DNA of 64,000 nt from DASPLX01 sp035627375 (GTDB taxonomy: Bacteria > Pseudomonadota > Gammaproteobacteria > Burkholderiales > Burkholderiaceae_D): NCBI GenBank assembly GCA_035627375.1, contig DASPLX010000027.1, positions 1 through 64,000 of the forward strand. The letters run 5' to 3'. The notes under the pieces are model-generated. The model saw nothing but the letters and a program-made list of their open reading frames with translations. It was not told the DNA's origin and did no database searches. The translations under genes and the position numbers were made by a program. Of this stretch, positions 52,235 through 60,632 are shown piece by piece (position 1 is the first letter of the stretch; every line of letters begins with the position of its first letter).

Positions 52235-52972
52235 ATGGACTTCACATCCCCCCAATTCTGGGTAGCGATATTGCAGATCGTCGCGATCGATATCGTACTC
52301 GGCGGCGACAATGCCGTCGTCATCGGCTTGGCATGCCGCAGGTTGCCTGAACGACAACGCAGGCTCGGTATCTTATGGGGTATGGCCGGCGCGATCGGCT
52401 TGCGCGTGATCCTGATCTTGTTCGCGGTGACCTTGCTTGCGGTTCCTTATCTGAAGCTGGTCGGCGCGGCGCTGCTGCTGTGGATCGGCATCAAGCTGTT
52501 GTTGCCAGAAGCTGACGAAGGCGATCACAAGATCGAGGCGGGCGCCACTCTCGCGGCCGCCATCAAGACCATCATCGTTGCCGATGCGGTCATGAGCCTG
52601 GACAACGTCATCGCCATCGCCGGCGCCGCCGGCGACAGCAAGTTCCTGGTCGTGTTCGGGTTGTTGCTCAGTATTCCGATCATCATGCTGGGTAGCCAAT
52701 TGGTCATCAAGCTGATGGACCGCTTTCCGATCGTCATCGTGGCCGGCGGCGCGTTGCTCGGCTGGATCGCCGGCGGCATGGCCGTCAGCGATGTAGCGGT
52801 CAGCGCCTGGTTCCAGCAGGCGTTCCCTGCCTCCAAGTGGATTGGTCCAGCGCTCGGTGCACTGGCGGTCATCCTGGTCGGAAAATTGCTAGCGAACCGC
52901 ATGACGGCGCACAAGGCAGCGGTGCTGGAAGACTTGGCGGCGGAAAAGTCGCCCGGCGACGGCATCCGCTAG
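52235..52972 (+). CDS. TerC family integral membrane protein (YjbE type)
   Basis: Protein of 245 residues with about seven membrane helices. Family residues: AIDIVLGGDNAVVIGLACRR, with the paired DNA motifs near the start, and VADAVMSLDNVIAIAGAAGD in the second half. TerC-type proteins are linked to manganese or other metal export and calcium efflux. The C-terminal region has ANRMTAHKAAVLEDLAAEKS. No yybP-ykoY riboswitch signature is visible in the 147 bases before the gene. The universal stress gene starts 50 bases after its stop. Confidence 0.88.
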   Translation: MDFTSPQFWVAILQIVAIDIVLGGDNAVVIGLACRRLPERQRRLGILWGMAGAIGLRVILILFAVTLLAVPYLKLVGAALLLWIGIKLLLPEADEGDHKIEAGATLAAAIKTIIVADAVMSLDNVIAIAGAAGDSKFLVVFGLLLSIPIIMLGSQLVIKLMDRFPIVIVAGGALLGWIAGGMAVSDVAVSAWFQQAFPASKWIGPALGALAVILVGKLLANRMTAHKAAVLEDLAAEKSPGDGIR

Positions 52973-53022
52973 CGCGTTGGCGTCCGATCGGCTCGAGCCA
53001 TTCAACTCATCGAGGAATAGGC

Positions 53023-53448
53023 ATGCTGAAAGTCTTGTTGGCGGTGGACGGATCCGATAGCGCGTCGCGCGCCGTCGCTTATGCAATCAAACGCGCGCCG
53101 GCGTTCAAGGACGGCTTTCAGGTTCACCTGATCAATGTGCAGCCTTCCTTGCACGGCAGCGTCAGCGCATTCATCGACGCCGCGCAAATCAAGCAATACC
53201 ATCAGGAAGAGGGCATGAAAGTGCTGCTTCCGGCGCGCGGGCAACTCGATGCGGCCGGCGTGTCATGCCTGACGCATTTGTTCGTCGGCGAGCCGGCCGA
53301 GGTCATTGCCCGCCTGGCCAAGGATCTCGCTTGCGACGAGATCATGCTCGGTACGCGCGGCCTGTCAGGCATTTCGGGATTGCTGGTCGGCTCCGTGGCG
53401 ACCAAGGTTGTCCATCTGGCCGACGTGCCGGTGCTGCTGATCAAGTAA
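53023..53448 (+). CDS. Universal stress protein, UspA family
   Basis: Protein of 141 residues. It begins with the beta strand KVLLAVDGSDSASRAVAYAI and ends with the nucleotide-binding G-2x-G-9x-G-S/T pattern in GTRGLSGISGLLVGSVATKV, so it is the ATP-binding Usp type. Universal stress proteins help cells survive stress and energy limitation. It follows TerC closely and may share its transcript. Confidence 0.93.
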   Translation: MLKVLLAVDGSDSASRAVAYAIKRAPAFKDGFQVHLINVQPSLHGSVSAFIDAAQIKQYHQEEGMKVLLPARGQLDAAGVSCLTHLFVGEPAEVIARLAKDLACDEIMLGTRGLSGISGLLVGSVATKVVHLADVPVLLIK

Positions 53449-53465
53449 GTCCTCTTTCTCTTCGG

Positions 53466-53505
53466 CCAAGCGCATGGCGTCGATGCGCTTGGTCCGTTCG
53501 TTTTT
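53466..53505 (+). terminator. Hairpin after the universal stress gene
   Basis: CCAAGCGCAT (53466-53475) pairs with ATGCGCTTGG (53483-53492) with a 7-base loop; the T-run (53501-53505) begins eight bases later, so efficiency is uncertain. Confidence 0.55.
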
Positions 53506-53594
53506 CCTTTCCCGATCCGGTTTGCCGGGCGCCAAGCCCGTCGCATGCGATTCTTCAAGAATCCTCACTGCGGTTTTCCACAATTGAGAACAGA

Positions 53595-53631
53595 ATGGCG
53601 TATGGCAATATGGCGTCTGAACGCATGCCAT
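53595..53631. repeat. ATGGC repeat cluster upstream of the second TctC
   Basis: ATGGC occurs at 53595, 53602 and 53610, with an inverted GCCAT at 53627-53631 and a stem GCGT-CTGA-ACGC between. This lies 60 to 95 bases before the TctC start and may be an operator array. Confidence 0.35.
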
Positions 53632-53688
53632 GTTCGTCATGCAAGTCGTTTGTATATATCACCATTATCCATTGGAGGAGTGATGCTC

Positions 53689-54663
53689 ATGAATATCAAA
53701 TCCCTGGGTCTCGCCATCGGTTTCGCACTGGTTGCCAGTTCCGCGGCATACGCGCAATCCTATCCGGCCAAGACCGTCACGGTGATCGTGCCGTTCGCGG
53801 CCGGCGGCCCGACCGATACCGTGGCGCGCCTGATCGGCCAGTCCATGACCAAGACGCTCGGCCAGCAGGTGATCATCGAAAACGTCGGCGGCGCCGGCGG
53901 CACGATCGGGGCGGCGCGCGTAGCCAAGGCCGACCCGGACGGTTACACCGTGCTGCTTCATCATATCGGCCAGGCGACCGCGCCGTCCCTGTACCGCAAG
54001 CTGACCTATAGCGCGATCGACGGATTCGAAACGATCGGGCTGATTACCGACGTGCCGATGACCTTCGTCGCGCGCAAGGATTTTCCGGCCAAGGATTTCA
54101 AGGAGTTGCTGGCCTATGTGAAGGCCAACAAGGACAAGGTCACCTATGCCAATGCCGGCGTCGGCTCCGCTTCCCATCTGTGCGGCATGCTGTTCATGAG
54201 CGCGATCGGCGTCGATCTCACCACGGTGCCATACAAGGGCACCGGCCCGGCCATGAACGACCTGCTCGGCGGCCAGGTGGACTTCATGTGCGACCAGACC
54301 ACCAACACGACGAGCCAGATCAAGGGCGGCAAGATCAAGGCCTACGGCGTGACCACCAAGACCCGCGTGCCGTCGCTGCCTGATCTGCCGACCTTGCATG
54401 AGGCAGGTTTGCCGAATTTCGAAGTCGCGGTCTGGCATGGCCTGTATGCGCCGAAGGGCACGCCGAAGACCGTGATCGACACGTTGTCGAATGCGCTGGT
54501 CGTTGCCTTGAAAGACCCGACCGTCAAGCAGCGCTTCGCCGAACTCGGCACCGAACCGGTCGCCGAGGCGCGCGCCAAGCCGGACGTGCATCGCGCCTTC
54601 CTCAAGGCGGAAGTCGACAAGTGGGCGCCGATCATCAAGAAGGCCGGCGTCTACGCCGACTGA
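53689..54663 (+). CDS. tctC: Tripartite tricarboxylate transporter binding protein TctC
   Basis: Protein of 324 residues from ATG 53689, which has GGAGGAG at a good distance; ATG 53683 is only three bases from it. Signal peptide IKSLGLAIGFALVASSAAYA, then YPAKTVTVIVPFAAGGPTDT and PYKGTGPAMNDLLGGQVDFM, the Bug/TctC patterns. With the next two genes it forms a full tripartite tricarboxylate transporter. The ligand is unknown (citrate and related acids are known for the family). Confidence 0.92.
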   Translation: MNIKSLGLAIGFALVASSAAYAQSYPAKTVTVIVPFAAGGPTDTVARLIGQSMTKTLGQQVIIENVGGAGGTIGAARVAKADPDGYTVLLHHIGQATAPSLYRKLTYSAIDGFETIGLITDVPMTFVARKDFPAKDFKELLAYVKANKDKVTYANAGVGSASHLCGMLFMSAIGVDLTTVPYKGTGPAMNDLLGGQVDFMCDQTTNTTSQIKGGKIKAYGVTTKTRVPSLPDLPTLHEAGLPNFEVAVWHGLYAPKGTPKTVIDTLSNALVVALKDPTVKQRFAELGTEPVAEARAKPDVHRAFLKAEVDKWAPIIKKAGVYAD

Positions 54664-54691
54664 TCGCCGGTAACTGCTAAGGAGAGCCGTT

Positions 54692-55153
54692 GTGCCATCG
54701 TTCATTCGCCATCCCAAGGATTTCTGGTCCGGGGTCATTTTCATCATCTTCGGTCTGGCCGCGGTCATTATCGGGCGCGAGTATTCGATGGGCACCGCCG
54801 GCCGCATGGGGCCCGCGTATTTCCCGACCGTCCTGGGCGGGTTGCTGGCCCTGATCGGCTTGGCGACCGCGCTCCGGTCGCTGGCCGTTCCCGGCCAGAA
54901 GATCGAGAAATTCGCGGTCAAGGAAGTCTTCCTGATTCTCTTGGCGACGGTCTTGTTCGGCATCCTGGTCCGTGGCGCCGGCCTCGCGCCAAGCATCGTG
55001 ATCCTGGTGATGATCAGCGGTCTTGCCAGCACCCGGTTCAAGCCCATCCCGTTCCTGGCAGTGGCGATCGGCCTGGCGATGTTCAGCGTGCTGATTTTCG
55101 TCAAGGCGCTCGGATTGCCGATGCCGGTGTTCGGCCCCTGGCTCGGTTTCTAA
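54692..55153 (+). CDS. tctB: Tripartite tricarboxylate transporter small membrane subunit TctB
   Basis: Protein of 153 residues from GTG 54692, with four hydrophobic segments (DFWSGVIFIIFGLAAVIIGR, TVLGGLLALIGLATALRSLA, FLILLATVLFGILVRGAGLA and VAIGLAMFSVLIFVKALGL) and GTAGRMGPAYFPTVLG, the family signature. AAGGAG is just upstream. It lies between tctC and tctA. Confidence 0.93.
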   Translation: MPSFIRHPKDFWSGVIFIIFGLAAVIIGREYSMGTAGRMGPAYFPTVLGGLLALIGLATALRSLAVPGQKIEKFAVKEVFLILLATVLFGILVRGAGLAPSIVILVMISGLASTRFKPIPFLAVAIGLAMFSVLIFVKALGLPMPVFGPWLGF

Positions 55154-55165
55154 GGGAGGGCGGAC

Positions 55166-56665
55166 ATGGAAATCCTCGGCAATCTGACGCTCGGCTTCGA
55201 GACTGCATTTACCCTTGCCAATCTGCTGTACTGCCTGCTCGGCGTCTTCCTCGGCACCGCGATCGGTGTGCTGCCCGGACTCGGTCCGGTGGCGACGATA
55301 GCGATGTTGTTGCCGGCGACGTTTTCGTTGCCGCCGATCTCGTCGTTGATCATGCTGGCGGGCATCTACTACGGCGCCCAATACGGCGGGTCGACTACCG
55401 CCATCCTGGTCAACCTGCCGGGTGAATCGTCGTCGGTGGTCACCGCCATCGATGGCCACCAGATGGCGCGCCAGGGAAATGCCGGCAAGGCGTTGGCGAC
55501 GGCGGCGATCGGTTCCTTCTTCGCCGGCACGGTGGCAACCTTGCTGTTGGCCCTGTTCGCGCCGCCGCTGGCCGAACTGGCCTTGAACTTCGGTCCTGCG
55601 GAGTACTTCTCGCTGATGGTGCTCGGCTTGGTCGCCTCGGTGGTGCTGGCGCACGGCTCGCTGCTCAAGGCGATCGGCATGATCGTTCTCGGCCTCTTGC
55701 TCGGGCTGGTCGGCACCGACGTCAATTCCGGCGTTCCGCGCTATACCTTCGACTTGCCGCAACTGGCGGACGGCATCAATTTCGTCGTGGTGGCCATGGG
55801 CATGTTCGGCCTGGGCGAGATCATGCGCAATCTCGAGCATGAAGAGACCCGTTCGCTGGTCATGAAGAAGATCGAGGGCCTGCTGCCGACCAAGGACGAT
55901 CTCAAGCGCATCGTCGCGCCGGTGCTGCGCGGCACGTCGCTGGGGTCCGCGCTCGGTATCCTGCCGGGCGGCGGGGCGATGCTGGCGTCGTTTGCCGCCT
56001 ATTCGATCGAGAAGAAAATCTCGAAGAATTCCCGCAATTTCGGGAAGGGCGCGATCGAGGGCGTGGCGGCGCCGGAGTCGGCGAACAATGCCGGCGCGCA
56101 GACGTCGTTCATCCCGATGCTGACGCTCGGCATTCCGTCCAATCCGGTCATGGCGCTCATGATCGGCGCCATGATCATCCAGGGCATCCAACCGGGACCG
56201 TCGGTCATGACGGAGCAGCCGGCGCTGTTCTGGGGCATCATCGCCTCGATGTGGATCGGCAATTTCTTCCTGATCGTGCTGAACCTGCCGCTGATCGGCA
56301 TCTGGGTTCGCATGATCATGGTGCCTTACCATTTCCTGTATCCGGGCATCCTGGTGTTCTGCGCCATCGGCGTGTTCAGCCTGGCGAACAGCGAATTCGA
56401 TGTGCTGCTGATGGCGGGGTTCGGCCTGTTCGGCTATCTCTGCGCGAAGCTGGAAATGGAACCGGCGCCGATGCTGCTCGGCTTCATCATCGGCCCGATG
56501 ATGGAGGAATATCTGCGGCGCGCGCTGCTGCTTTCGCGCAGCGACCCGATGGTGTTCATCCAGCGTCCGATCAGCGCAGTCATGCTGGCGCTGGCGGTGC
56601 TGGCGCTGGCGGCGGTTCTCAGTCCGCAATTGCGCAAGAAGCGCGAAGAGGCATTCGAAGAGTAG
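55166..56665 (+). CDS. tctA: Tripartite tricarboxylate transporter large membrane subunit TctA
   Basis: Protein of 499 residues with about 11 membrane helices. The TctA motifs are present: LGTAIGVLPGLGPVATIAML, YGAQYGGSTTAILVNLPGES and GVAAPESANNAGAQTSFIPM. It forms the transport channel with TctB. Ends with a strong terminator. Confidence 0.95.
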   Translation: MEILGNLTLGFETAFTLANLLYCLLGVFLGTAIGVLPGLGPVATIAMLLPATFSLPPISSLIMLAGIYYGAQYGGSTTAILVNLPGESSSVVTAIDGHQMARQGNAGKALATAAIGSFFAGTVATLLLALFAPPLAELALNFGPAEYFSLMVLGLVASVVLAHGSLLKAIGMIVLGLLLGLVGTDVNSGVPRYTFDLPQLADGINFVVVAMGMFGLGEIMRNLEHEETRSLVMKKIEGLLPTKDDLKRIVAPVLRGTSLGSALGILPGGGAMLASFAAYSIEKKISKNSRNFGKGAIEGVAAPESANNAGAQTSFIPMLTLGIPSNPVMALMIGAMIIQGIQPGPSVMTEQPALFWGIIASMWIGNFFLIVLNLPLIGIWVRMIMVPYHFLYPGILVFCAIGVFSLANSEFDVLLMAGFGLFGYLCAKLEMEPAPMLLGFIIGPMMEEYLRRALLLSRSDPMVFIQRPISAVMLALAVLALAAVLSPQLRKKREEAFEE

Positions 56666-56684
56666 AACTGTCCTCCTGCCAAGC

Positions 56685-56720
56685 AAAAACGGCATGCCCG
56701 TCAAGGCATGCCGTTTTTTT
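56685..56720. terminator. Bidirectional terminator between tctA and the glycine-zipper gene
   Basis: AAAAACGGCATGCC (56685-56698), loop CGTCAA, GGCATGCCGTTTTT (56705-56718). The A-run to the left and the T-run to the right make it usable on both strands for the converging genes. Confidence 0.92.
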
Positions 56721-56738
56721 CGACGCGGCGATCGACGA

Positions 56739-57449
56739 TCAGCCGTGCCCCGTCAGCTCGCCGTTGACGACGCGCACACGGTCGCCTTCGTTCCAGCTCG
56801 GTTGCGTCGTGTATGGGAAGGTGCGCGTGCTGCCGTCTTCCATACGTACGCGAATCTTGTAGGTGGTCGTGCCGCGCGTGCGTTTTTCGATTTCGTTGCC
56901 GGCATAGCCGCCGCCCACCGCGCCGGCGATCGTCGCCAGCTTGCGGCCGTTGCCGTCGCCGATCTGATTGCCGAGCACGCCGCCGAGAACGGCGCCCGCC
57001 GCGACGCCCAGGCCGCTCGGCTGGGCTTGCTGTCGAATGGTTTCGATCGATTCGATGCGGCCGCAGTTGGAGCAGATGTCGGCCTTGGCGACCGAGGTCG
57101 AACCGCTTCTCTGGCTGGCGCGCGGTTGCGTGTGCTGGCTTTTCACGACCTGCGCCTGGCGCTGCGCGGATTTTTTCGGAGCCTCCTCCGCCGCCTCGGC
57201 CGCCGCGGCGCTTGTCTTGACGTCGCCGGTCGCGGCCGCCGAAGCGACCGGCGCGGGCGCGGCGGCGGACACTGGTGTTGCCGTCGCGGCTGGCGCCGCC
57301 GCAAGCGGGGCAAGCGGCGTATCGGTGCCGTGTGAGCTGGGCAGCAGTCCGGTAATCGCCGCAACGCCGGCCAGGCTCACCAGCGTGACCGACACGGCGG
57401 CGACTGCGACCAGCGGATGAATGCGATTCGGGACGTTATTGGTTTCCAT
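56739..57449 (-). CDS. Glycine-zipper 2TM domain protein
   Basis: Protein of 236 residues with an N-terminal membrane segment (LVAVAAVSVTLVSLAGVAAI), an Ala/Pro/Thr-rich linker to about residue 95, two cysteines in DICSNCGRIESIETI, then the glycine-zipper GLGVAAGAVLGGVLGNQIGD and TIAGAVGGGYAGNEIEKRTR, and a beta-rich end YKIRVRMEDGSTRTF. This is the SlyB/PcpC-like (Rick_17kDa-type) family, except that it has a membrane anchor in place of a lipobox. Such proteins affect envelope integrity. Confidence 0.82.
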   Translation of the reverse strand: METNNVPNRIHPLVAVAAVSVTLVSLAGVAAITGLLPSSHGTDTPLAPLAAAPAATATPVSAAAPAPVASAAATGDVKTSAAAAEAAEEAPKKSAQRQAQVVKSQHTQPRASQRSGSTSVAKADICSNCGRIESIETIRQQAQPSGLGVAAGAVLGGVLGNQIGDGNGRKLATIAGAVGGGYAGNEIEKRTRGTTTYKIRVRMEDGSTRTFPYTTQPSWNEGDRVRVVNGELTGHG

Positions 57450-57591
57450 CTAGACCTCCGGTTGAAAGCACGATTGCTTATGCGTACGGGCAAATTATCG
57501 GGAGGACGCCGCCGGCAAACTAGAGGAAGAATGTGTCAGGTGTAAGGCTTTGTAACGCGGCGGATCGAGGCAAACCGAGTTGACGGGAAAT

Positions 57592-57617
57592 AAAAAAAAC
57601 GGGACCGCGGGTCCCGT
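57592..57617 (-). terminator. Intrinsic terminator of lysS
   Basis: On the leftward strand, the stem ACGGGACC/GGTCCCGT (57599-57606 and 57610-57617) is followed by a run of T (A at 57592-57599 on the plus strand), 22 bases after the lysS stop. Confidence 0.9.
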
Positions 57618-57638
57618 CTTCGCTTGCGGAGCGGAGGA

Positions 57639-59165
57639 TCAGTCTTCGCGGCGCAGATGCGGAAAGAGGATGACGTCGCGGATGTTCGGCGAGTCGGTGA
57701 TCAGCATCATCAGGCGGTCGATGCCGATGCCGCAGCCGCCGGTCGGCGGCAGGCCGTATTCGAGCGCGCGGATATAGTCGGCGTCGTAGTACATCGCTTC
57801 CTCGTCGCCGGCATCCTTCGCGGCGGCCTGCGCCTGGAACCGCGCAGCCTGGTCTTCCGGATCGTTCAACTCCGAGAAGCCGTTGGCGATTTCGCGTCCG
57901 GTCATGAACAGCTCGAAGCGCTCGGTGATGCCGGGCACCGTGTCCGAGGCGCGCGCCAGCGGCGAGACTTCGACCGGGTAGTCGATGATGTACGTCGGGT
58001 TCCACAACTGCGCTTCCGCGGTTTCCTCGAACAGGGCGAGTTGCAGGGCGCCGAGCCCCGCCGTCGACAGCGGCGTGACGCCGAATTTCTTCAGTTCGGC
58101 CTTCAGGAAGGCAGCGTCGTGGAGTTGCTCGTTCGTGTAATGCGGCGCGTACTTGTTGATCGCGCCGACGATGGTCAAGCGCTCGAACGGCTTGGAAAGA
58201 TCGAGTTCGCGGCCCTGATAGGTCAGGCAGGCGGTGCCGTGGGCATCGACGGCGGCCTGGCGGATCACCGCTTCGGTGAAGTCCATCAGCCAGCGGTAGT
58301 CGACGTAGGCGGCGTAGAACTCCATCATCGTGAATTCAGGATTGTGGCGCGGCGACACGCCCTCGTTGCGGAAGTTGCGGTTGACCTCGAACACGCGCTC
58401 GAAGCCGCCGACCACCAGCCGCTTCAGGTAGAGTTCCGGCGCGATGCGCAGGTACATTTCCATGTCGAGCGCATTGTGGTGGGTGACGAAGGGCTTGGCC
58501 GCGGCGCCGCCTGGAATCGGATGCAGCATCGGCGTTTCGACCTCCATGAAGCCGTGTTCGGCCATGAAGCGGCGGATGGAGGACATCGCCGCCGTGCGCG
58601 CCTTGAAAGTGCGGCGCGTTTCCTCGTTCATGATCAGGTCGACGTAGCGCTGGCGATAGCGCGTCTCGTGATCGGCCAGGCCGTGGAATTTGTCCGGCAG
58701 AGGGCGCAGCGACTTGGTCAGGAGACGCAGGTTGGTCACCTTGACCGACAGTTCGCCGGTCTTGGTCTTGAACAGCGTGCCTTCGGCGCCGAGAATGTCG
58801 CCCAGATCATAGTGCTTGAATGCCTCGTGCGCTTCCTCGCCGGCCAGTTCGTTGGTGATGTAAAGCTGGATGCGGCCGTCGGTGTTCGGGCCGGAGGCGT
58901 CCTGGAGGGTCGCGAAGGAGGCCTTGCCCATGACGCGCTTGAGCATCATGCGGCCGGCGACGCTGACCTTGACGGCTTTCTCTTCCAGCGCCTCGCGCTC
59001 GGCATCGCCGTGCCAGGCCTGCAGATCGGCGGCCTTGTGCTGCGGGCGGAAATCGTTCGGAAAGGCCACGCCCTTTCCGCGGAGGGCAGTGAGCTTGGCG
59101 CGCCGTTCGGCGATGATGGAATTTTCGTCTTGATGAACCGCGGGTTGCTGTTGATCTGTCGTCAT
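57639..59165 (-). CDS. lysS: Lysyl-tRNA synthetase (class II)
   Basis: Protein of 508 residues that charges tRNA-Lys. The N-terminal OB-fold (VSVAGRMMLKRVMGKASFAT) binds the anticodon; class II motifs are motif 1 (FMAEHGFMEVETPMLHPIPG), motif 2 (FEVNRNFRNEGVSPRHNPEF) and motif 3 (GLPPTGGCGIGIDRLMMLIT). The start at 59165 (MTTDQQQPAVHQDENS) is chosen for the family; the frame stays open further upstream but in non-coding-like sequence overlapping prfB. It follows prfB by 134 bases, the conserved order. Confidence 0.97.
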   Translation of the reverse strand: MTTDQQQPAVHQDENSIIAERRAKLTALRGKGVAFPNDFRPQHKAADLQAWHGDAEREALEEKAVKVSVAGRMMLKRVMGKASFATLQDASGPNTDGRIQLYITNELAGEEAHEAFKHYDLGDILGAEGTLFKTKTGELSVKVTNLRLLTKSLRPLPDKFHGLADHETRYRQRYVDLIMNEETRRTFKARTAAMSSIRRFMAEHGFMEVETPMLHPIPGGAAAKPFVTHHNALDMEMYLRIAPELYLKRLVVGGFERVFEVNRNFRNEGVSPRHNPEFTMMEFYAAYVDYRWLMDFTEAVIRQAAVDAHGTACLTYQGRELDLSKPFERLTIVGAINKYAPHYTNEQLHDAAFLKAELKKFGVTPLSTAGLGALQLALFEETAEAQLWNPTYIIDYPVEVSPLARASDTVPGITERFELFMTGREIANGFSELNDPEDQAARFQAQAAAKDAGDEEAMYYDADYIRALEYGLPPTGGCGIGIDRLMMLITDSPNIRDVILFPHLRRED

Positions 59166-59299
59166 GGCTGGTAGTGATTCGATCGAATGGGTATTGCTTG
59201 GAATCCGGTGCGGCCGCAGGACGCGCACGGCACCGCATGCCTGCGCCGCGAGGCGGGAGGAAAGTGCGCTTTCCGAATTTCCTGCCCGCCGGCGGCCGG

Positions 59300-60404
59300 T
59301 TACACGCCTTGTTTCAGCGACGCCGCGATGAAATCGTCCAGGTCGCCGTCGAGGACCGCTTTGGTATTGCCGACTTCGTGATTGGTGCGCAAATCCTTGA
59401 TGCGCGACTGGTCGAGCACGTAGGAGCGGATCTGATGGCCCCAGCCGATGTCGGTCTTGGCGTCTTCCATCTTCTGCTGCTCGCTCATGCGCTTGCGCAG
59501 TTCGAGCTCGTACAGGCGCGACTTCAGCATCGCCCAGGCCTCGGCGCGGTTGCGGTGCTGGCTGCGGTCGTTCTGGCACTGCACGACGATGCCGGTCGGG
59601 GCGTGCGTCAGGCGCACCGCGGAATCGGTCTTGTTGATGTGCTGCCCGCCGGCGCCGGAGGCGCGGAAGGTGTCGGTGCGCACATCGGCCGGATTGATTT
59701 CGATTTCGATCGAGTCGTCGACTTCGGGATAGACGAACACGCTCGAGAACGAGGTGTGGCGGCCGTTGGCGGAATCGAAGGGCGACTTGCGCACGAGGCG
59801 ATGCACGCCGGTCTCGGTGCGCAGGAAGCCGTAGGCGTAATCGCCTTCGACCTTGATCGTGGCGGTCTTGATGCCGGCGACTTCGCCGTCCGATTGTTCC
59901 AGGACTTCAGCCTTGAATCCCTTGCGCTCGCAATAGCGCAAATATTGGCGCAACAGCATCGAAGCCCAGTCCTGCGCTTCGGTGCCGCCCGCGCCGGCCT
60001 GGATGTCGATGAAGCAATTGTTCGGGTCCAGCGGGTTGGAAAACATCCGGCGGAACTCCATGCCTTCGACTTGCTTCTTCAGTTCTTCGGCATCGGCTTC
60101 GATAGCGATCAGGGTGTCGTCGTCCTGCTCGGCGCGCGCCATCTCGAACAGGTCTTGCGCGTCGCGCAGGCCGGAATGGATGTCGTTGAGCGTGTGGACG
60201 ATCGCTTCGAGAGATTTCTTCTCTTTGCCGAGATCCTGGGCGCGTTTGGGATCGTTCCAGACGTTGGGATCTTCGAGTTCGCCGTTGACTTGTTCGAGTT
60301 TCTCCGACTTCACATCGAAGTCAAAGATACCTCCGTAGATCGGCTTCGCGGCCGGCAAGGTCTGCCAGCAGGGCGGAAAGGGAATTGAGACGTTCGGCTT
60401 CCAT
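59300..60404 (-). CDS. prfB: Peptide chain release factor 2 with programmed +1 frameshift
   Basis: RF2 recognises UAA and UGA stops. The gene begins at ATG 60404, reads 27 codons to L27, then meets an in-frame TGA at 60321-60323; a +1 shift at CTT-TGA-C continues at 60322 (DFDVKSEKLEQVNGEL) to 59300, giving about 367 residues. The site GGAGGTATCTTTGAC matches the Escherichia coli frameshift signal, including the Shine-Dalgarno-like sequence before CTTTGAC. The SPF codon-recognition motif (LVRKSPFDSANG) and the GGQ catalytic motif (SGAGGQHINK) are intact. High RF2 lowers frameshifting, so the gene is self-controlled. lysS follows. Confidence 0.97.
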
Positions 60405-60432
60405 GATGGTATTGCTCGCAATCAAACCTTGC

Positions 60433-60438
60433 ATTATA
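60433..60438 (-). promoter_or_regulatory. Promoter -10 of prfB
   Basis: Read leftward, GGGTATAATG gives a perfect TATAAT (60433-60438) 29 bases before the prfB ATG. The -35 is weak, so the element may be of the extended -10 type. Confidence 0.55.
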
Positions 60439-60632
60439 CCCGACTGAGGGCGGCGCAGTCCTCTCCCGTAAATATGGGAGCGCGTGGCGCGAAAACAATG
60501 ACGACGGGATCGCGGCTCGACAAGCGGCTGTCCGATAGGCAATATAGCGCCCATGCTTGCCTCCTGAAAATCCAACAATGCCGGAGCTGCCGACAAGAGC
60601 GGAAGCGTTTCAGAACTCCAGGAGAATAATCC

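Noticed and set aside
60405..60632. A cobalamin riboswitch before the TonB receptor
   Set aside because: No B12-box-like sequence or matching length of leader is present.
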